NCBI RefSeq assembly: GCF_963675065.1
Contig: NZ_OY775906.1
Coordinates: 1,466,001 to 1,530,000, forward strand
Reading direction: 5' to 3'
DNA: 64,000 nt
Source of the DNA: an uncultured Draconibacterium sp.
Lineage (GTDB): Bacteria > Bacteroidota > Bacteroidia > Bacteroidales > Prolixibacteraceae
Shown here: in pieces, positions 16,673 through 26,447 of the stretch
Layout of the letters: each line of letters opens with the position of its first letter
Numbering within the stretch: the stretch's first letter is position 1
Notes under the pieces: model-generated
Seen by the model: the letters and a program-made list of their open reading frames with translations, nothing else
Told to the model about the DNA's origin: nothing
Databases searched by the model: none
Made by a program: the position numbers and the translations under genes

Positions 16673-18682
16673 ATGAAGACGAAATCCGTTCTGTTATACA
16701 TTTTACTTTTTGCTATTGTTTTTAATGCTAAAGCAGAAGTAAAACTCCCAAAAATATTTAGTTCAAATATGGTGCTTCAACAAGGAATTGAAATTCCGGT
16801 ATGGGGATGGGCAAACGTAGGAGAAGAAATTTCTGTTTCCCTTCTTGCATATGAAACTAAATCAAACTACAACACCGGTGAAAAAACTACTGTAGCCATT
16901 CTCCTGGCCAATGTTAAAACCACTGCCGATTCGAATGGCAAATGGTTGGTTAAACTGCCGACACAAGATTATGGTGGTCCTTATACTTTGATGATTAAAG
17001 CCAAAAACACCATTTCGTTAAAGAATGTAATGATTGGCGAAGTTTGGGTGTGCTCGGGGCAATCAAACATGGAATTTTCACTGGCACAGGTAAAAAATGC
17101 GGATGAAGAAGTGTATGCTGCCAATCACCCAAATATTCGATTATTTACCGTACCGCGTAGGGTGGCACAATTTCCTGAAGATGATATTGAAAGTGGCGAA
17201 TGGCTGGAATGTACTCCACAAACGGCGCATAACTTTTCGGCTGTTGGGTATTTTTTTGGCAAAGCTTTGCAGGAAGATCTGAATGTGCCCATCGGGCTGA
17301 TTCACTCTTCGTGGGGCGGCACCGTAGCCGAAACATGGACCAGTGCGCAAACCATTCAAAACGATCCTGATTTCAGGGAGCCAATGATTGAGCTGCAACA
17401 AATGGATGTTGAGGAGTATAAAAAGAATAAGGAAGTCGAGATTAGAAAAATACTGGGCGGCGAAATTCCTACCGAAGATAAAGGAATGCAAGACGGAAAG
17501 CCCGTTTGGTCTGATCCGGAGTTAAACGATACCGACTGGAGTAAAATTATCGCTCCCGGCTTGTGGGAAGAACAAGGTTATATTGACATTGACGGAATTG
17601 GCTGGTACCGTAAAGAGCTTGACCTTACCGAAGACCAAACACAAACGAACCTAAATTTGCATTTGGGAAAAATTGATGACTCTGATATTACGTTTCTAAA
17701 CGGGATTGAAATCGGAAAAACCGAAAATCAGTATGATAAAGAAAGAGTTTATACCATCGACAAAAAATATTTAAACCCGGGAAAAAACATGATCGTAGTT
17801 CGAGTGAACGACACTGGTGGTGGCGGTGGTATGTGGGGCGATCCGGAAGATCAGTACGTGGCAATCGGGCAGGAAAAAATCGATATTTCGGGAGACTGGA
17901 AATTCAAAATATCAAAAGCCGTGATGCAGGACATTGACCTTGGACCCAATTCGTATCCTACCTTGTTATTCAACGGAATGATTAATCCGATTGTACCTTT
18001 CGGGATAAAAGGCGTAATCTGGTACCAGGGCGAATCAAACGCCAGCCGGGCAAAACAATATCAGCGCGTATTTCCGAATTTGATAAACGATTGGCGCGCA
18101 CAATGGAATCAGGGAGATTTCCCCTTCCTGTTTGTGCAGTTGGCAAATTATATGAAACCGGTACAAAATCCAACAGATAGCGAGTGGGCAGAATTACGCG
18201 AAGCACAAACCAAAACGCTGGAGCTGCCAAATACCGGAATGGCATCAGCAATTGATATTGGCGAAGCTGATGATATTCACCCGAAAAACAAACAGGATGT
18301 TGGGAAGCGACTGGCGCTGAATGCTTTTAAAGTGGCATACAATAAAGACATTATATACACCGGTCCGACTTTCGAATCGGTAGAATTTAAGGACGGGAAA
18401 GCCTACATTACTTTTTCGGAAACAGGCTCGGGACTGGCAGTGAAAGACAAATACGGCTATGTAAAAGCATTTTCAATTGCAGGAGCCGATCGTCAGTTTT
18501 ATTGGGCAAAAGCCGAGATCATCAATAAAAACACGGTGGTTGTTTATTCGTATGCCGTTACCGATCCGGTGGCGGTACGTTTTGGCTGGGCCGATAATCC
18601 TGATGATTTAAACCTGTATAACCTGGAGCTTCTGCCAGCCAATCCTTTCAGAACGGATGACTGGCCGGGAATAACAAACTAA
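16673..18682 (+). CDS. Sialate O-acetylesterase (SASA family), secreted
   Basis: 669 residues with a signal peptide (about 1-21, ending FNAKA). It removes O-acetyl groups from sialic acids or other glycans in the periplasm or outside the cell. The catalytic SGNH-like blocks are GQSNMEFSL (near 128), VIWYQGESNASRAKQYQ and AIDIGEADDIHP with the Asp/His pair. A galactose-binding-like jelly-roll domain is inserted at about 280-400 (WSKIIAPGLWEEQGYIDIDGIGWYRKELDL to DPEDQYVAI), as in many Bacteroidota members. It stands alone before a dispersed repeat and a TonB receptor gene. Confidence 0.92.
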   Translation: MKTKSVLLYILLFAIVFNAKAEVKLPKIFSSNMVLQQGIEIPVWGWANVGEEISVSLLAYETKSNYNTGEKTTVAILLANVKTTADSNGKWLVKLPTQDYGGPYTLMIKAKNTISLKNVMIGEVWVCSGQSNMEFSLAQVKNADEEVYAANHPNIRLFTVPRRVAQFPEDDIESGEWLECTPQTAHNFSAVGYFFGKALQEDLNVPIGLIHSSWGGTVAETWTSAQTIQNDPDFREPMIELQQMDVEEYKKNKEVEIRKILGGEIPTEDKGMQDGKPVWSDPELNDTDWSKIIAPGLWEEQGYIDIDGIGWYRKELDLTEDQTQTNLNLHLGKIDDSDITFLNGIEIGKTENQYDKERVYTIDKKYLNPGKNMIVVRVNDTGGGGGMWGDPEDQYVAIGQEKIDISGDWKFKISKAVMQDIDLGPNSYPTLLFNGMINPIVPFGIKGVIWYQGESNASRAKQYQRVFPNLINDWRAQWNQGDFPFLFVQLANYMKPVQNPTDSEWAELREAQTKTLELPNTGMASAIDIGEADDIHPKNKQDVGKRLALNAFKVAYNKDIIYTGPTFESVEFKDGKAYITFSETGSGLAVKDKYGYVKAFSIAGADRQFYWAKAEIINKNTVVVYSYAVTDPVAVRFGWADNPDDLNLYNLELLPANPFRTDDWPGITN

Positions 18683-18912
18683 ACAACTCTGCATTGGAAA
18701 TACATAAGTTTAAGTCTCGAATGGAATTTTATAAAAAAATATTGGATTGAAGACAGATGTCCGAAGACCGAAGAAAAATATTCAACAATTCTTAGAAAAC
18801 TTCGGTCTTCGGTCAAAAACAAAAGTTTATAGAAACTAAAAGCGGCTGCAATAAATGCAGAGCCTGCCCCGAATTAAATTCGGGGATTTTAACCATTAAC
18901 TTGAAAATAAAT
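18683..18912. repeat. Dispersed ~220-bp intergenic repeat, copy B
   Basis: Homologous to 5223-5450 with conserved blocks in the same order. Copy B has a strong inverted repeat: 18759-18773 pairs with CTTCGGTCTTCGGTC at 18800-18814 (14 of 15 bp). It also has a second short hairpin, CCCCGAAT/ATTCGGGG, near 18869-18886 that copy A lacks. It lies between the esterase stop and the TonB receptor promoter and has no ORF. Confidence 0.75.
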
Positions 18913-18947
18913 TATCCCGTCAGCACAATTTATTGAACAATAAAATG

Positions 18948-18977
18948 TTGATTTTAAAACACCTTTGCATAGCTTTG
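18948..18977 (+). promoter_or_regulatory. Bacteroidota promoter of the TonB-dependent receptor gene
   Basis: TTG at 18948-18950 (GTTG with the preceding G), a 19-nt spacer, and TAGCTTTG at 18970-18977. This matches the TTTG-N19-TAnnTTTG consensus with one change. The start codon at 18983 lies only 5 nt after the -7 box, which predicts a leaderless or almost leaderless transcript. Confidence 0.7.
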
Positions 18978-18982
18978 TGTTA

Positions 18983-21394
18983 ATGATGAAAAACTTAACC
19001 ACTCTATTTCTATTACTGCTTACCCAAATGGTTGCTATTGCACAAAGTAATAATGCAACATTAAAAGGTGTTATCAATGATCAGGACGGCGTTCCGATAG
19101 ATATGGTAAATGTGGTATTAAGAGAATATCCAACCCTTGGAACCACTACAAATGCCGACGGCGAATTCCTACTCCGCATTCCGGCACGTAAACAGCTCAC
19201 GATAATCTTTTCGTCGCTGGGGTATCAAACCTTTCAGGATTCGGTGTATGCCAATCGTGAGGAAACGATTATCAAGCAGATTACAATGCCGGAGGCCAAT
19301 CTCGAACTGGCAGAAATAATTGTAAAAGAACAGCGACGCAATGGCGGAAGTTTTGTTAGTCTCGATCCGAAAATCATTAACTCTATTTCGAGTGCTTCGG
19401 GAGGTATTGAAGCCGGATTAAAAACTTTGCCCGGCGTTTCGTCAAATAATGAGTTAAGTTCGCAATACACTGTGCGTGGTGGTAATTTCGACGAAAACCT
19501 GGTTTATGTAAACGATGTTGAAGTTTACCGTCCGTTTCTGATTCGCTCGGGACAACAGGAAGGTTTGAGTTTTATAAACAGCGATATGGTATCTACCATC
19601 GATTTTTCGGCAGGTGGTTTTAATGCCAAATACGGCGATAAAATGTCGTCGGTACTCGATATAAAATACCGTAAACCAAGCGATTTTAGTGGATCGGCGT
19701 CAATGAGTATGCTCGGTGCTTCGGCGCATTTTGAAGACGTGGCGTTAAAAGGAAAGCTTTCGCACATTTCCGGAATTCGTTACAAAACCAACCGTTACAT
19801 ACTTGGGACTTTAGATGAACAAGGTGAATATGATCCTCGCTTTCTCGATTTTCAGACCTATATAACTTACCAGTTTAACGAGAAATTCGATCTATCGTTT
19901 TTGGGTAACGTAGCACAAAACCAATACAATTTTATTCCTCAAACCCGCGAAACGACTTTTGGAACGTGGCAAAATCCGCTCAACACCAAAATATATTTCG
20001 ACGGACAGGAACAGGATGATTTTCAAACCTACCTGGGAGCGTTAACCGCTAACTATCACCCCAATGCCAACCTAAACCTGAAATTTATTGCATCGGCCTA
20101 CCATGCCCGCGAAAAAGAAACTTACGATATACAAGGACAATATTATTTAAATCAGCTGGAAAGAAATATGGGCTCGGACGAATTTGGCGACAGTACATTA
20201 AATTTGGGAGTTGGCACCTTTATCAATCATGCCCGTAACAGCCTGGATGCAACAGTTTACAGTTTCTCGCACAAAGGAGCTTATAACTCTGAGAAGCACT
20301 TGTTAAACTGGGGAATCAAATTTCAGCACGAAAAAATAAACGACGAATTAAACGAATGGATCTACCGAGATTCTGCGGGTTACTCGATCCCCTATTCTGA
20401 TAATGAAGTAAAATTATTTTATACGCTTAATGCCAAAAACAAAATTAGCTCGAACCGGATAACCGGCTATTTTCAGGACAGTTGGAGCATGCCCACAGCA
20501 AGCGGCGATTTATATTTAACAGGTGGAGTGCGTTTCAATTACTGGGATTTTAATAATGAGTTGCTCGTAAGTCCACGCGCCACATTAAGCTACTTCCCCG
20601 AATGGGAGAAAAAAATGTCATTCCGCTTATCAGCAGGATGGTATCATCAGTCGCCCTTTTTTAAGGAGTTGAAACAAACCGACGGCTACATTAATTACGA
20701 CTCAAAAGCGCAACGTTCGTTTCAGGTTGTTGGAGGCACCGACCTGCTGTTCACCGCCTGGGATCGCCCGTTTCGCTTTACCTCCGAAGCCTACTACAAA
20801 CACATGAACCGCCTGATTCCTTATCAAATAGATAATGTTCGTATACGTTACCTGGCCGAAGAAGAAGCAACAGGTTATGCCACCGGGGTTGATTTTAAAA
20901 TTAATGGCGAGTTTGTAAGCGGACTACAGTCGTGGGCAAGTTTATCGTTCCTGCAAACCGAAGAAGATATTAAAGGCGACGGGCACGGAATGATTCCCCG
21001 CCCTACTGACCAGTGGATGAATTTCAGCTTATTTTTCCAGGATTATTTACCAGGTAATCCAACATACAAAATGCAACTGTCGGGTTTTTACGGAGCCCGC
21101 CTGCCCACCGGACCACCAAATGGCGAACGTTACCAGGATGTATTTCGTATGCCGCCCTACCGCCGTATCGATCTTGGATTTTCAAAGGTATTTATAAGCC
21201 GGGCAAATCGCTCCAGCAGCCCGTTTTTCAGGCATATTACCGATTTATGGCTAAGCCTCGAGGTATTTAACTTACTGGATATCAATAATACCATCTCCTA
21301 TTTTTGGGTATCGAGTATTTATGGCGACCAATACGCGGTTCCGAATTATCTCACATCGCGAAAATTCAACTTAAAACTTACAGTAAAATTCTAA
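18983..21394 (+). CDS. TonB-dependent receptor with CarboxypepD_reg N-terminal domain
   Basis: About 803 residues from the ATG at 18983 (another ATG follows at once; a further upstream start at 18965 would overlap the promoter). Signal peptide ends near MVAIAQ. Then a carboxypeptidase-regulatory-like domain (ATLKGVINDQDGVPIDMVNVVL), a plug domain (LKTLPGVSSNNELSSQYTVRGGNFDENLVYVNDVEVYRPF) and a long beta-barrel ending in the aromatic-type RKFNLKLTVKF. It imports an unknown substrate across the outer membrane. No SusD partner follows, so it is not a standard polysaccharide utilisation pair. Confidence 0.93.
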   Translation: MMKNLTTLFLLLLTQMVAIAQSNNATLKGVINDQDGVPIDMVNVVLREYPTLGTTTNADGEFLLRIPARKQLTIIFSSLGYQTFQDSVYANREETIIKQITMPEANLELAEIIVKEQRRNGGSFVSLDPKIINSISSASGGIEAGLKTLPGVSSNNELSSQYTVRGGNFDENLVYVNDVEVYRPFLIRSGQQEGLSFINSDMVSTIDFSAGGFNAKYGDKMSSVLDIKYRKPSDFSGSASMSMLGASAHFEDVALKGKLSHISGIRYKTNRYILGTLDEQGEYDPRFLDFQTYITYQFNEKFDLSFLGNVAQNQYNFIPQTRETTFGTWQNPLNTKIYFDGQEQDDFQTYLGALTANYHPNANLNLKFIASAYHAREKETYDIQGQYYLNQLERNMGSDEFGDSTLNLGVGTFINHARNSLDATVYSFSHKGAYNSEKHLLNWGIKFQHEKINDELNEWIYRDSAGYSIPYSDNEVKLFYTLNAKNKISSNRITGYFQDSWSMPTASGDLYLTGGVRFNYWDFNNELLVSPRATLSYFPEWEKKMSFRLSAGWYHQSPFFKELKQTDGYINYDSKAQRSFQVVGGTDLLFTAWDRPFRFTSEAYYKHMNRLIPYQIDNVRIRYLAEEEATGYATGVDFKINGEFVSGLQSWASLSFLQTEEDIKGDGHGMIPRPTDQWMNFSLFFQDYLPGNPTYKMQLSGFYGARLPTGPPNGERYQDVFRMPPYRRIDLGFSKVFISRANRSSSPFFRHITDLWLSLEVFNLLDINNTISYFWVSSIYGDQYAVPNYLTSRKFNLKLTVKF

Positions 21395-21527
21395 AGCACA
21401 GCAATATATTGATTTCATTACATAATGTAATGTTTAAGCAACATTAAAACTTTGGTGTGTAGCGTGTTTGAGACGAACTACTGTAACGAATCGTTTAACT
21501 TTGCCTTGCAACTTAATTAGTTATTCT

Positions 21528-22313
21528 ATGAACCTAACAGTATACCAGGTTGATGCCTTCGCCGAGAAAATTTTTGAAGGAAATCCAGCAGCCGTTATTC
21601 CGCTAAATGACGAGTGGCTCCCCGATGATATTATGCAAAAGCTGGCCATGGAAAACAACCTCTCGGAAACAGCATTTTTTATACAGAAAGACAACTGTTA
21701 CCATATCCGCTGGTTTACTCCCGAGGCAGAGGTTGATCTTTGCGGTCATGCCACGCTGGCAACTTCGCATGTTATGTTTCAGCATTTAAATATTGCTGCG
21801 GATCAAATATGTTTCCATTCGAGAAGCGGTAAACTAAGCGTAAAAAAAGAAGACGGTCTGTTGGTATTAAACTTCCCGGCATCAAAAGTGGAGGCTAAAT
21901 ATATTCCAACAGGTTTAAAAACGGCGTTTGGCATTCATCCGCAGGAATGTTTTAAAGGACGCGAAGACCTGATGCTGATATTTAAAAATGAAAACGACAT
22001 TGCCAATCTGGAGCCCGATTTCACAAAAATGTTAGAAGCCACTTCACGTGGTATAATTTGCACGGCCAAATCAGAAAAATACGATTTTGTATCGCGCTTT
22101 TTCGCACCATCAGTGGGGATTAACGAAGATCCGGTAACCGGGTCGGCGCACACCATGTTAATTCCGTATTGGTCGGAACAACTGAATAAGCAAAACCTGG
22201 TGGCTAAACAAATATCGAAAAGAGGCGGAGTACTGCATTGCAAACAACTTGGCGCTCGTGTTGAGATAGGCGGCAAAGCAGTAACTTACCTGGTAGGAAC
22301 TATTAATATTTAA
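21528..22313 (+). CDS. PhzF family isomerase/epimerase-like protein
   Basis: 261 residues starting at the ATG at 21528 (MNLTVYQVDAFAEKIFEGNPAAVI); an upstream start at 21468 would add unconserved residues covering a promoter-like TAACTTTG. PhzF/diaminopimelate epimerase fold, two similar domains. Family motifs are FEGNPAAV, NLSETAFF with the catalytic Glu, RWFTPEAEVDLCGHAT and EDPVTGSAHT. True phenazine genes are absent, so this is the common metabolic PhzF-like protein of unknown substrate. Confidence 0.92.
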   Translation: MNLTVYQVDAFAEKIFEGNPAAVIPLNDEWLPDDIMQKLAMENNLSETAFFIQKDNCYHIRWFTPEAEVDLCGHATLATSHVMFQHLNIAADQICFHSRSGKLSVKKEDGLLVLNFPASKVEAKYIPTGLKTAFGIHPQECFKGREDLMLIFKNENDIANLEPDFTKMLEATSRGIICTAKSEKYDFVSRFFAPSVGINEDPVTGSAHTMLIPYWSEQLNKQNLVAKQISKRGGVLHCKQLGARVEIGGKAVTYLVGTINI

Positions 22314-22409
22314 CCACTTAATTCCTTTTATTTCCATTTAGGCTGTACCTCCTAACTCTATTTAAATTTATTTATAGAAATGTATAGATTAACTTAAATG
22401 AAAGTTATA

Positions 22410-22417
22410 TACTTTTG
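22410..22417 (+). promoter_or_regulatory. Bacteroidota -7 box for the methyltransferase gene
   Basis: TACTTTTG, matching TAnnTTTG, 48 nt before the start codon at 22466. A -33 TTTG is not clear. Confidence 0.45.
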
Positions 22418-22465
22418 CAGAGGAAAAATGCAAAACGCACACAAATTCAATATTTATAATTAAAG

Positions 22466-23167
22466 ATGAACGATCCGATTGGCCTGGCCATTAAAGAATA
22501 TTTTGAACGAGGTAAAGCACCTCAAATTCAGGTAGATTCAAACTACACAGAAGGCGAAACTATTGCCCCATCGTATTTTTTCCGCGACGAAAAAGAACTT
22601 CCCAAAATCGAGAAAGTTGCCCTGAAGAATTGTAAAGGCACTATTTTGGACATTGGCGCTGCAGCAGGCTGTCATTCACTCATCCTGCAAAAAAAAGGCT
22701 ATAGTGTTACAGCTCTTGAAAGATCGGAAGATTCGGTTGAGGTAATGCGCAAACAGGGAATTGTAAAAGTAGTTCATGCCGATATTTTTGAGTACAACGA
22801 AAAACAGTTCAATACCATTTTGTTGCTGATGAACGGATCGGGCATTGGAGGAACCATCGAAGGTTTAAAAAAATTGCTCGCTCACCTCAAAAGCCTTTTG
22901 TTGGAAGGAGGCCAAATTTTAATTGACTCATCGGATATTAAATACCTTTTTGAAGAAGAAGACGGATCGGAATGGATTGATATTGCCAATAACAACTACT
23001 ACGGCGAAATGCAGTATAAAGTGAGTTTCCGGAAAGAGGAGGAGCAGTTCGACTGGCTTTTTATCGATTTCAACACCCTGCAACTTATTGCCAACGAAAT
23101 GGGTTATAACTGTACTTTGCTGGAAAAAGGCACGCATCACGACTACCTGGCAAAACTGAATCTTTAA
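22466..23167 (+). CDS. Class I SAM-dependent methyltransferase
   Basis: 233 residues. The SAM-binding motif I is TILDIGAAAGCHSLILQKKGYSVTALE (about 55-80) and motif II/III follow as VVHADIFEYNEKQFNTILLLMNGSGIGG and GGQILIDSSDI. The substrate is unknown. It is a single gene. The C-terminal half with DSSDIKYLF and QLIANEMGYNCTLLEKG is typical of methyltransferases in this phylum that lack a specific assignment. Confidence 0.9.
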   Translation: MNDPIGLAIKEYFERGKAPQIQVDSNYTEGETIAPSYFFRDEKELPKIEKVALKNCKGTILDIGAAAGCHSLILQKKGYSVTALERSEDSVEVMRKQGIVKVVHADIFEYNEKQFNTILLLMNGSGIGGTIEGLKKLLAHLKSLLLEGGQILIDSSDIKYLFEEEDGSEWIDIANNNYYGEMQYKVSFRKEEEQFDWLFIDFNTLQLIANEMGYNCTLLEKGTHHDYLAKLNL

Positions 23168-23345
23168 AGATTTCACAATTCTCACGATATTTATCCGGTT
23201 CGGCACAAACCAGTAATCGATCTGATATGTCCTTTCGCAGAGTTTAAAATGTCGTTGGCAGAGTAATTCAGCTCATTCACAGATATAATTTCGGTATTTA
23301 CTGACGTTTACATAATTTGGTGTTCGAATAAAAACAGAAAACACC

Positions 23346-23561
23346 ATGAAAGCTCTTATCCTCATCTCTTCAATTTTTTACATTCTTGGATTGAAGATCA
23401 GCAACAAAATCGATTTGGTAAAAAAAACAAATCCGGTAGAAAAAATCATTACCCATAAAGTAAAAGCTGCAGAGCCCGAGAAATGTACATCTTTTGAAGC
23501 AGAAACAGAAAAAGAGGCTCCCGAAAAAGAAAAAGCAGTAGCCAAAGAAAGTATGGAATAA
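23346..23561 (+). CDS. Small membrane-anchored protein rich in Glu and Lys
   Basis: 71 residues with no recognised family. The N-terminus MKALILISSIFYILGL is a hydrophobic anchor or signal; the rest is charged, with a C-terminal run of EKE-type residues. A good rho-independent terminator follows 34 nt after the stop, supporting that the gene is really expressed. It may be an anchored peptide or just a lineage-specific small protein. Confidence 0.55.
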   Translation: MKALILISSIFYILGLKISNKIDLVKKTNPVEKIITHKVKAAEPEKCTSFEAETEKEAPEKEKAVAKESME

Positions 23562-23594
23562 CACCCTCCTCATATAAATAAACAGCAAAGACTT

Positions 23595-23632
23595 AAACAG
23601 GAAATTATATAATGGTTTCCTGTTTTGTTTTT
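23595..23632 (+). terminator. Rho-independent terminator after the small protein gene
   Basis: AAACAGGAAA (23595-23604) and TTTCCTGTTT (23616-23625) form a perfect 10-bp stem with an 11-nt loop, followed by TGTTTTT. Confidence 0.85.
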
Positions 23633-23715
23633 CGTACTTTAGGTAACTTTAAAATTTGCATTCAACAAATTCATCTGCTTACTGTTTTTATTTAAATGAC
23701 TTAAAAAATATCCTT

Positions 23716-24633
23716 ATGGCCAACTTTAAATTGAATCGACGAAAATTTATCGGAGCACTTAGTGCCGGTACTGCACATGTTTTATTCTCTAATCCACTTT
23801 ATGCCGGCAATATTCCGACGCGAAGTCACGATCCATTTCAGTTGGTAGAATTGGGGAATTCAGGGATAAAAACCACTTTGCTTGGAATGGGAACCGGTGT
23901 TCATGCCACCAACCGTACTAGTTTTCTTACCAAGCAGGATAAAAACACCAGCCTCGATTTGTTGCATCACTCATACAACAAAGGCATTCGGTATTTTGAT
24001 TTAGCCGATACCTATGGCACGCACGGGCTTTTTGCCGAAGCGATGACAAAAATGAACCGGGAAGAACTGACGCTCACCACAAAAATATGGACACGCCCGG
24101 GTGGAATTCCTGAAAAAGAACGCCCCGATGCTGACATTGTGGTGGACCGGTTCCGGAAAGAACTGAATACCGATTACATTGATCTGGTTCAGATACATTG
24201 TATGGTTGATGAGGACTGGACTGAAACGTTAAAACCCCAAATGGAAATTCTTTCGAACCTGAAAGCAAAAGGAATTATAAAAGCACATGGCGTTTCTGTA
24301 CACTCGCTCGACGCCATGAAAGCAGCCGTTAAAAACCCGTGGGTTGATGTTTTACATGCGCGTATCAATCCGTATGGAATTGCGATGGACAAACCCGATC
24401 CGCAAGAAGTGGTAGAGGTTATTCAACAATTGCACCAATCAGGAAAAGGCATTATTGGAATGAAACTGGTAGGCAACGGACAATTACGTGACGACAGTAA
24501 AAAAATAGATAACTCACTGCGATTTGTTCTTGGATTAGGCTGTGTTGACTTGATGCTCGTTGGATTTGAAACCAAAGACCAGGTTGACAATTACATATCG
24601 CGAATGGAAACCGAATTAAAGAAACTGTACTAA
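23716..24633 (+). CDS. Aldo/keto reductase with Tat-type signal
   Basis: 305 residues from the ATG at 23716. The N-terminus NRRKFIGALSAGTAHVLF is a twin-arginine signal, so the enzyme is likely exported folded. The AKR barrel includes GIRYFDLADTYGTHGLFAEAM (catalytic Asp and Tyr), LTTKIW with the catalytic Lys, and DLVQIHCMVDEDW. The C-terminal cofactor end is GLGCVDLMLVGFET. An upstream in-frame start at 23656 would place 20 unrelated residues before the Tat motif. A hairpin (AGGTTTAT / ATAAACCT at 24633-24661) follows the stop. Confidence 0.9.
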   Translation: MANFKLNRRKFIGALSAGTAHVLFSNPLYAGNIPTRSHDPFQLVELGNSGIKTTLLGMGTGVHATNRTSFLTKQDKNTSLDLLHHSYNKGIRYFDLADTYGTHGLFAEAMTKMNREELTLTTKIWTRPGGIPEKERPDADIVVDRFRKELNTDYIDLVQIHCMVDEDWTETLKPQMEILSNLKAKGIIKAHGVSVHSLDAMKAAVKNPWVDVLHARINPYGIAMDKPDPQEVVEVIQQLHQSGKGIIGMKLVGNGQLRDDSKKIDNSLRFVLGLGCVDLMLVGFETKDQVDNYISRMETELKKLY

Positions 24634-24778
24634 GGTTTATAGCCGTTTAATTCATAAACCTGGCGAAAGGCTAGCCAATGTTAAAAAATATTCACATCGT
24701 AACATACTGATTTACTGTAATTAACAGATCAAGTCAATTTTCCGACTTAAGTTCAGAACAATGAGACGGTATTACGTG

Positions 24779-24786
24779 TACTTTTG
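24779..24786 (+). promoter_or_regulatory. Bacteroidota -7 box for the SulP transporter gene
   Basis: TACTTTTG, matching TAnnTTTG, 20 nt before the ATG at 24807. Its position rules out the in-frame GTG at 24786 as the start. Confidence 0.5.
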
Positions 24787-24806
24787 TGCGAAATTTCAGA
24801 AGTATC

Positions 24807-26447
24807 ATGAATACAATATTTAAACCCAAACTACTTACGATTTTAAAAAATGGCATAAGTAAAAAACAAATTACGTCGGATATACTTGCCGGAGTTGTTG
24901 TAGGTATTGTTGCCCTCCCCCTGGCTATTGCTTTTGCTGTTGCTTCGGGCGTTTCTCCCGAAAAAGGACTGATAACTGCAGTGGTTGCCGGTTTTCTTAT
25001 TTCGTTTTTAGGTGGCAGCCGTGTGCAGATTGGCGGTCCAACCGGTGCTTTTATTGTAATTGTTTACGGAATTGTGCAACAATACGGTGTAAACGGACTT
25101 ATTATTTCTACCGTTATGGCCGGTGTCATTCTAATTATTTTTGGGCTTTTAAAATTGGGGACTTTGCTAAAATTTATCCCCCACCCGCTTATCGTTGGAT
25201 TTACAAGTGGTATTGCATTGGTCATTTTTTCTACCCAAATAAAAGATGCGCTCGGACTAACAATTACCGACCTTCCATCGGGATTTCTGGAAAAATGGCA
25301 TGTTTATATTAGTAACCTGGATAGTGTAAACGTTGCAGCCTTACTGGTAACACTGGCAACGATTGCCATAACACTCATAAGCGGAAAATTTGTAAAAAAA
25401 ATACCGGGATCGTTTATTGCTATAATTCTTGCAACACTGGTTGTTCAGCTTTTTAAACTACCTGTTGCAACTATCGAAACCTATTTTGGTGAGATCAGTA
25501 ATACCATACATTTTACCATTCCACAAATACGTTTGAACGATCTGCAAAACTACCTTGCACCGGCGCTCACCATTGCATTGCTGGGAGGTATCGAGTCGTT
25601 ATTGTCGGCAGTGGTTGCTGATGGTATGATAAGTGGGAAACACCGCTCGAATACCGAATTGATTGCACAAGGCATTGCCAACGTTGTTACCCCGTTTTTC
25701 GGTGGTATTCCGGCAACCGGAGCAATTGCACGTACGGCAACCAACGTAAAAAACGGCGGACGCACACCAATTGCCGGTATTGCACATGCCATTACCTTAT
25801 TGCTGATTATGCTTTTTTTGGGAAAATGGGCCAAATTGATTCCGATGTCGTGCCTGGCCGGAATTTTAATTATTGTTGCTTATAACATGAGCGAATGGCG
25901 CTCGTTTGCTTCCATTCTAAAGGGTTCAGTTTTCGATATAATTGTACTGCTTACCACCTTCATTTTAACGGTGTTAGTTGATTTAACTGTGGCCATTGAG
26001 GTTGGTGTGGTGCTGTCGGCTATTCTTTTCATGAAACGTATGTCCGACATTAGCGAAAAACGCATAAATAACATTGTTGACACCGATTTAATTGAAGACT
26101 ATTCGCAGCTGCCAAAAGGTGTTTCGGTATACGAAATAAGTGGCCCCTTGTTTTTTGCATCAGCACGTCGTTATTCCGAAGTAATCCAGGAAATAGGGGA
26201 AAGCTGCAACACACTGATTCTGCGTATGCGCCATGTTTCGTTTATTGATGAAACGGGAATGAAAAACCTGCAAAGTTCACTTAAAATACTTCAAAACAAC
26301 GGGGTGAAAGTGATTTTATCGGGTGTTTCTTCGCAGCTAAAAACTGAGCTGGAGAAAAGACTCAACCCAAAAGTTATTGACTACATTGATATGGAAGATT
26401 CGTTTGAGAAAGCGCTCGACTATGCTATGGTTACTAACGCATCCTAA
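24807..26447 (+). CDS. SulP family anion transporter with STAS domain
   Basis: 546-residue inner-membrane permease for sulphate, bicarbonate or similar anions. The membrane core (about 20-410) begins DILAGVVVGIVALPLAIAFAVASGVSPEKGL, contains GGSRVQIGGPTGAFIVIV and FFGGIPATGAIARTATNVKNGGRTPIAGI, both family signatures. A STAS domain follows (about 435-540; VYEISGPLFFASARRY, LRMRHVSFIDETGMKNL). Substrate cannot be told from sequence. It converges with, and overlaps by 4 nt, the Gfo/Idh gene on the other strand, without room for a shared terminator. Confidence 0.93.
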   Translation: MNTIFKPKLLTILKNGISKKQITSDILAGVVVGIVALPLAIAFAVASGVSPEKGLITAVVAGFLISFLGGSRVQIGGPTGAFIVIVYGIVQQYGVNGLIISTVMAGVILIIFGLLKLGTLLKFIPHPLIVGFTSGIALVIFSTQIKDALGLTITDLPSGFLEKWHVYISNLDSVNVAALLVTLATIAITLISGKFVKKIPGSFIAIILATLVVQLFKLPVATIETYFGEISNTIHFTIPQIRLNDLQNYLAPALTIALLGGIESLLSAVVADGMISGKHRSNTELIAQGIANVVTPFFGGIPATGAIARTATNVKNGGRTPIAGIAHAITLLLIMLFLGKWAKLIPMSCLAGILIIVAYNMSEWRSFASILKGSVFDIIVLLTTFILTVLVDLTVAIEVGVVLSAILFMKRMSDISEKRINNIVDTDLIEDYSQLPKGVSVYEISGPLFFASARRYSEVIQEIGESCNTLILRMRHVSFIDETGMKNLQSSLKILQNNGVKVILSGVSSQLKTELEKRLNPKVIDYIDMEDSFEKALDYAMVTNAS

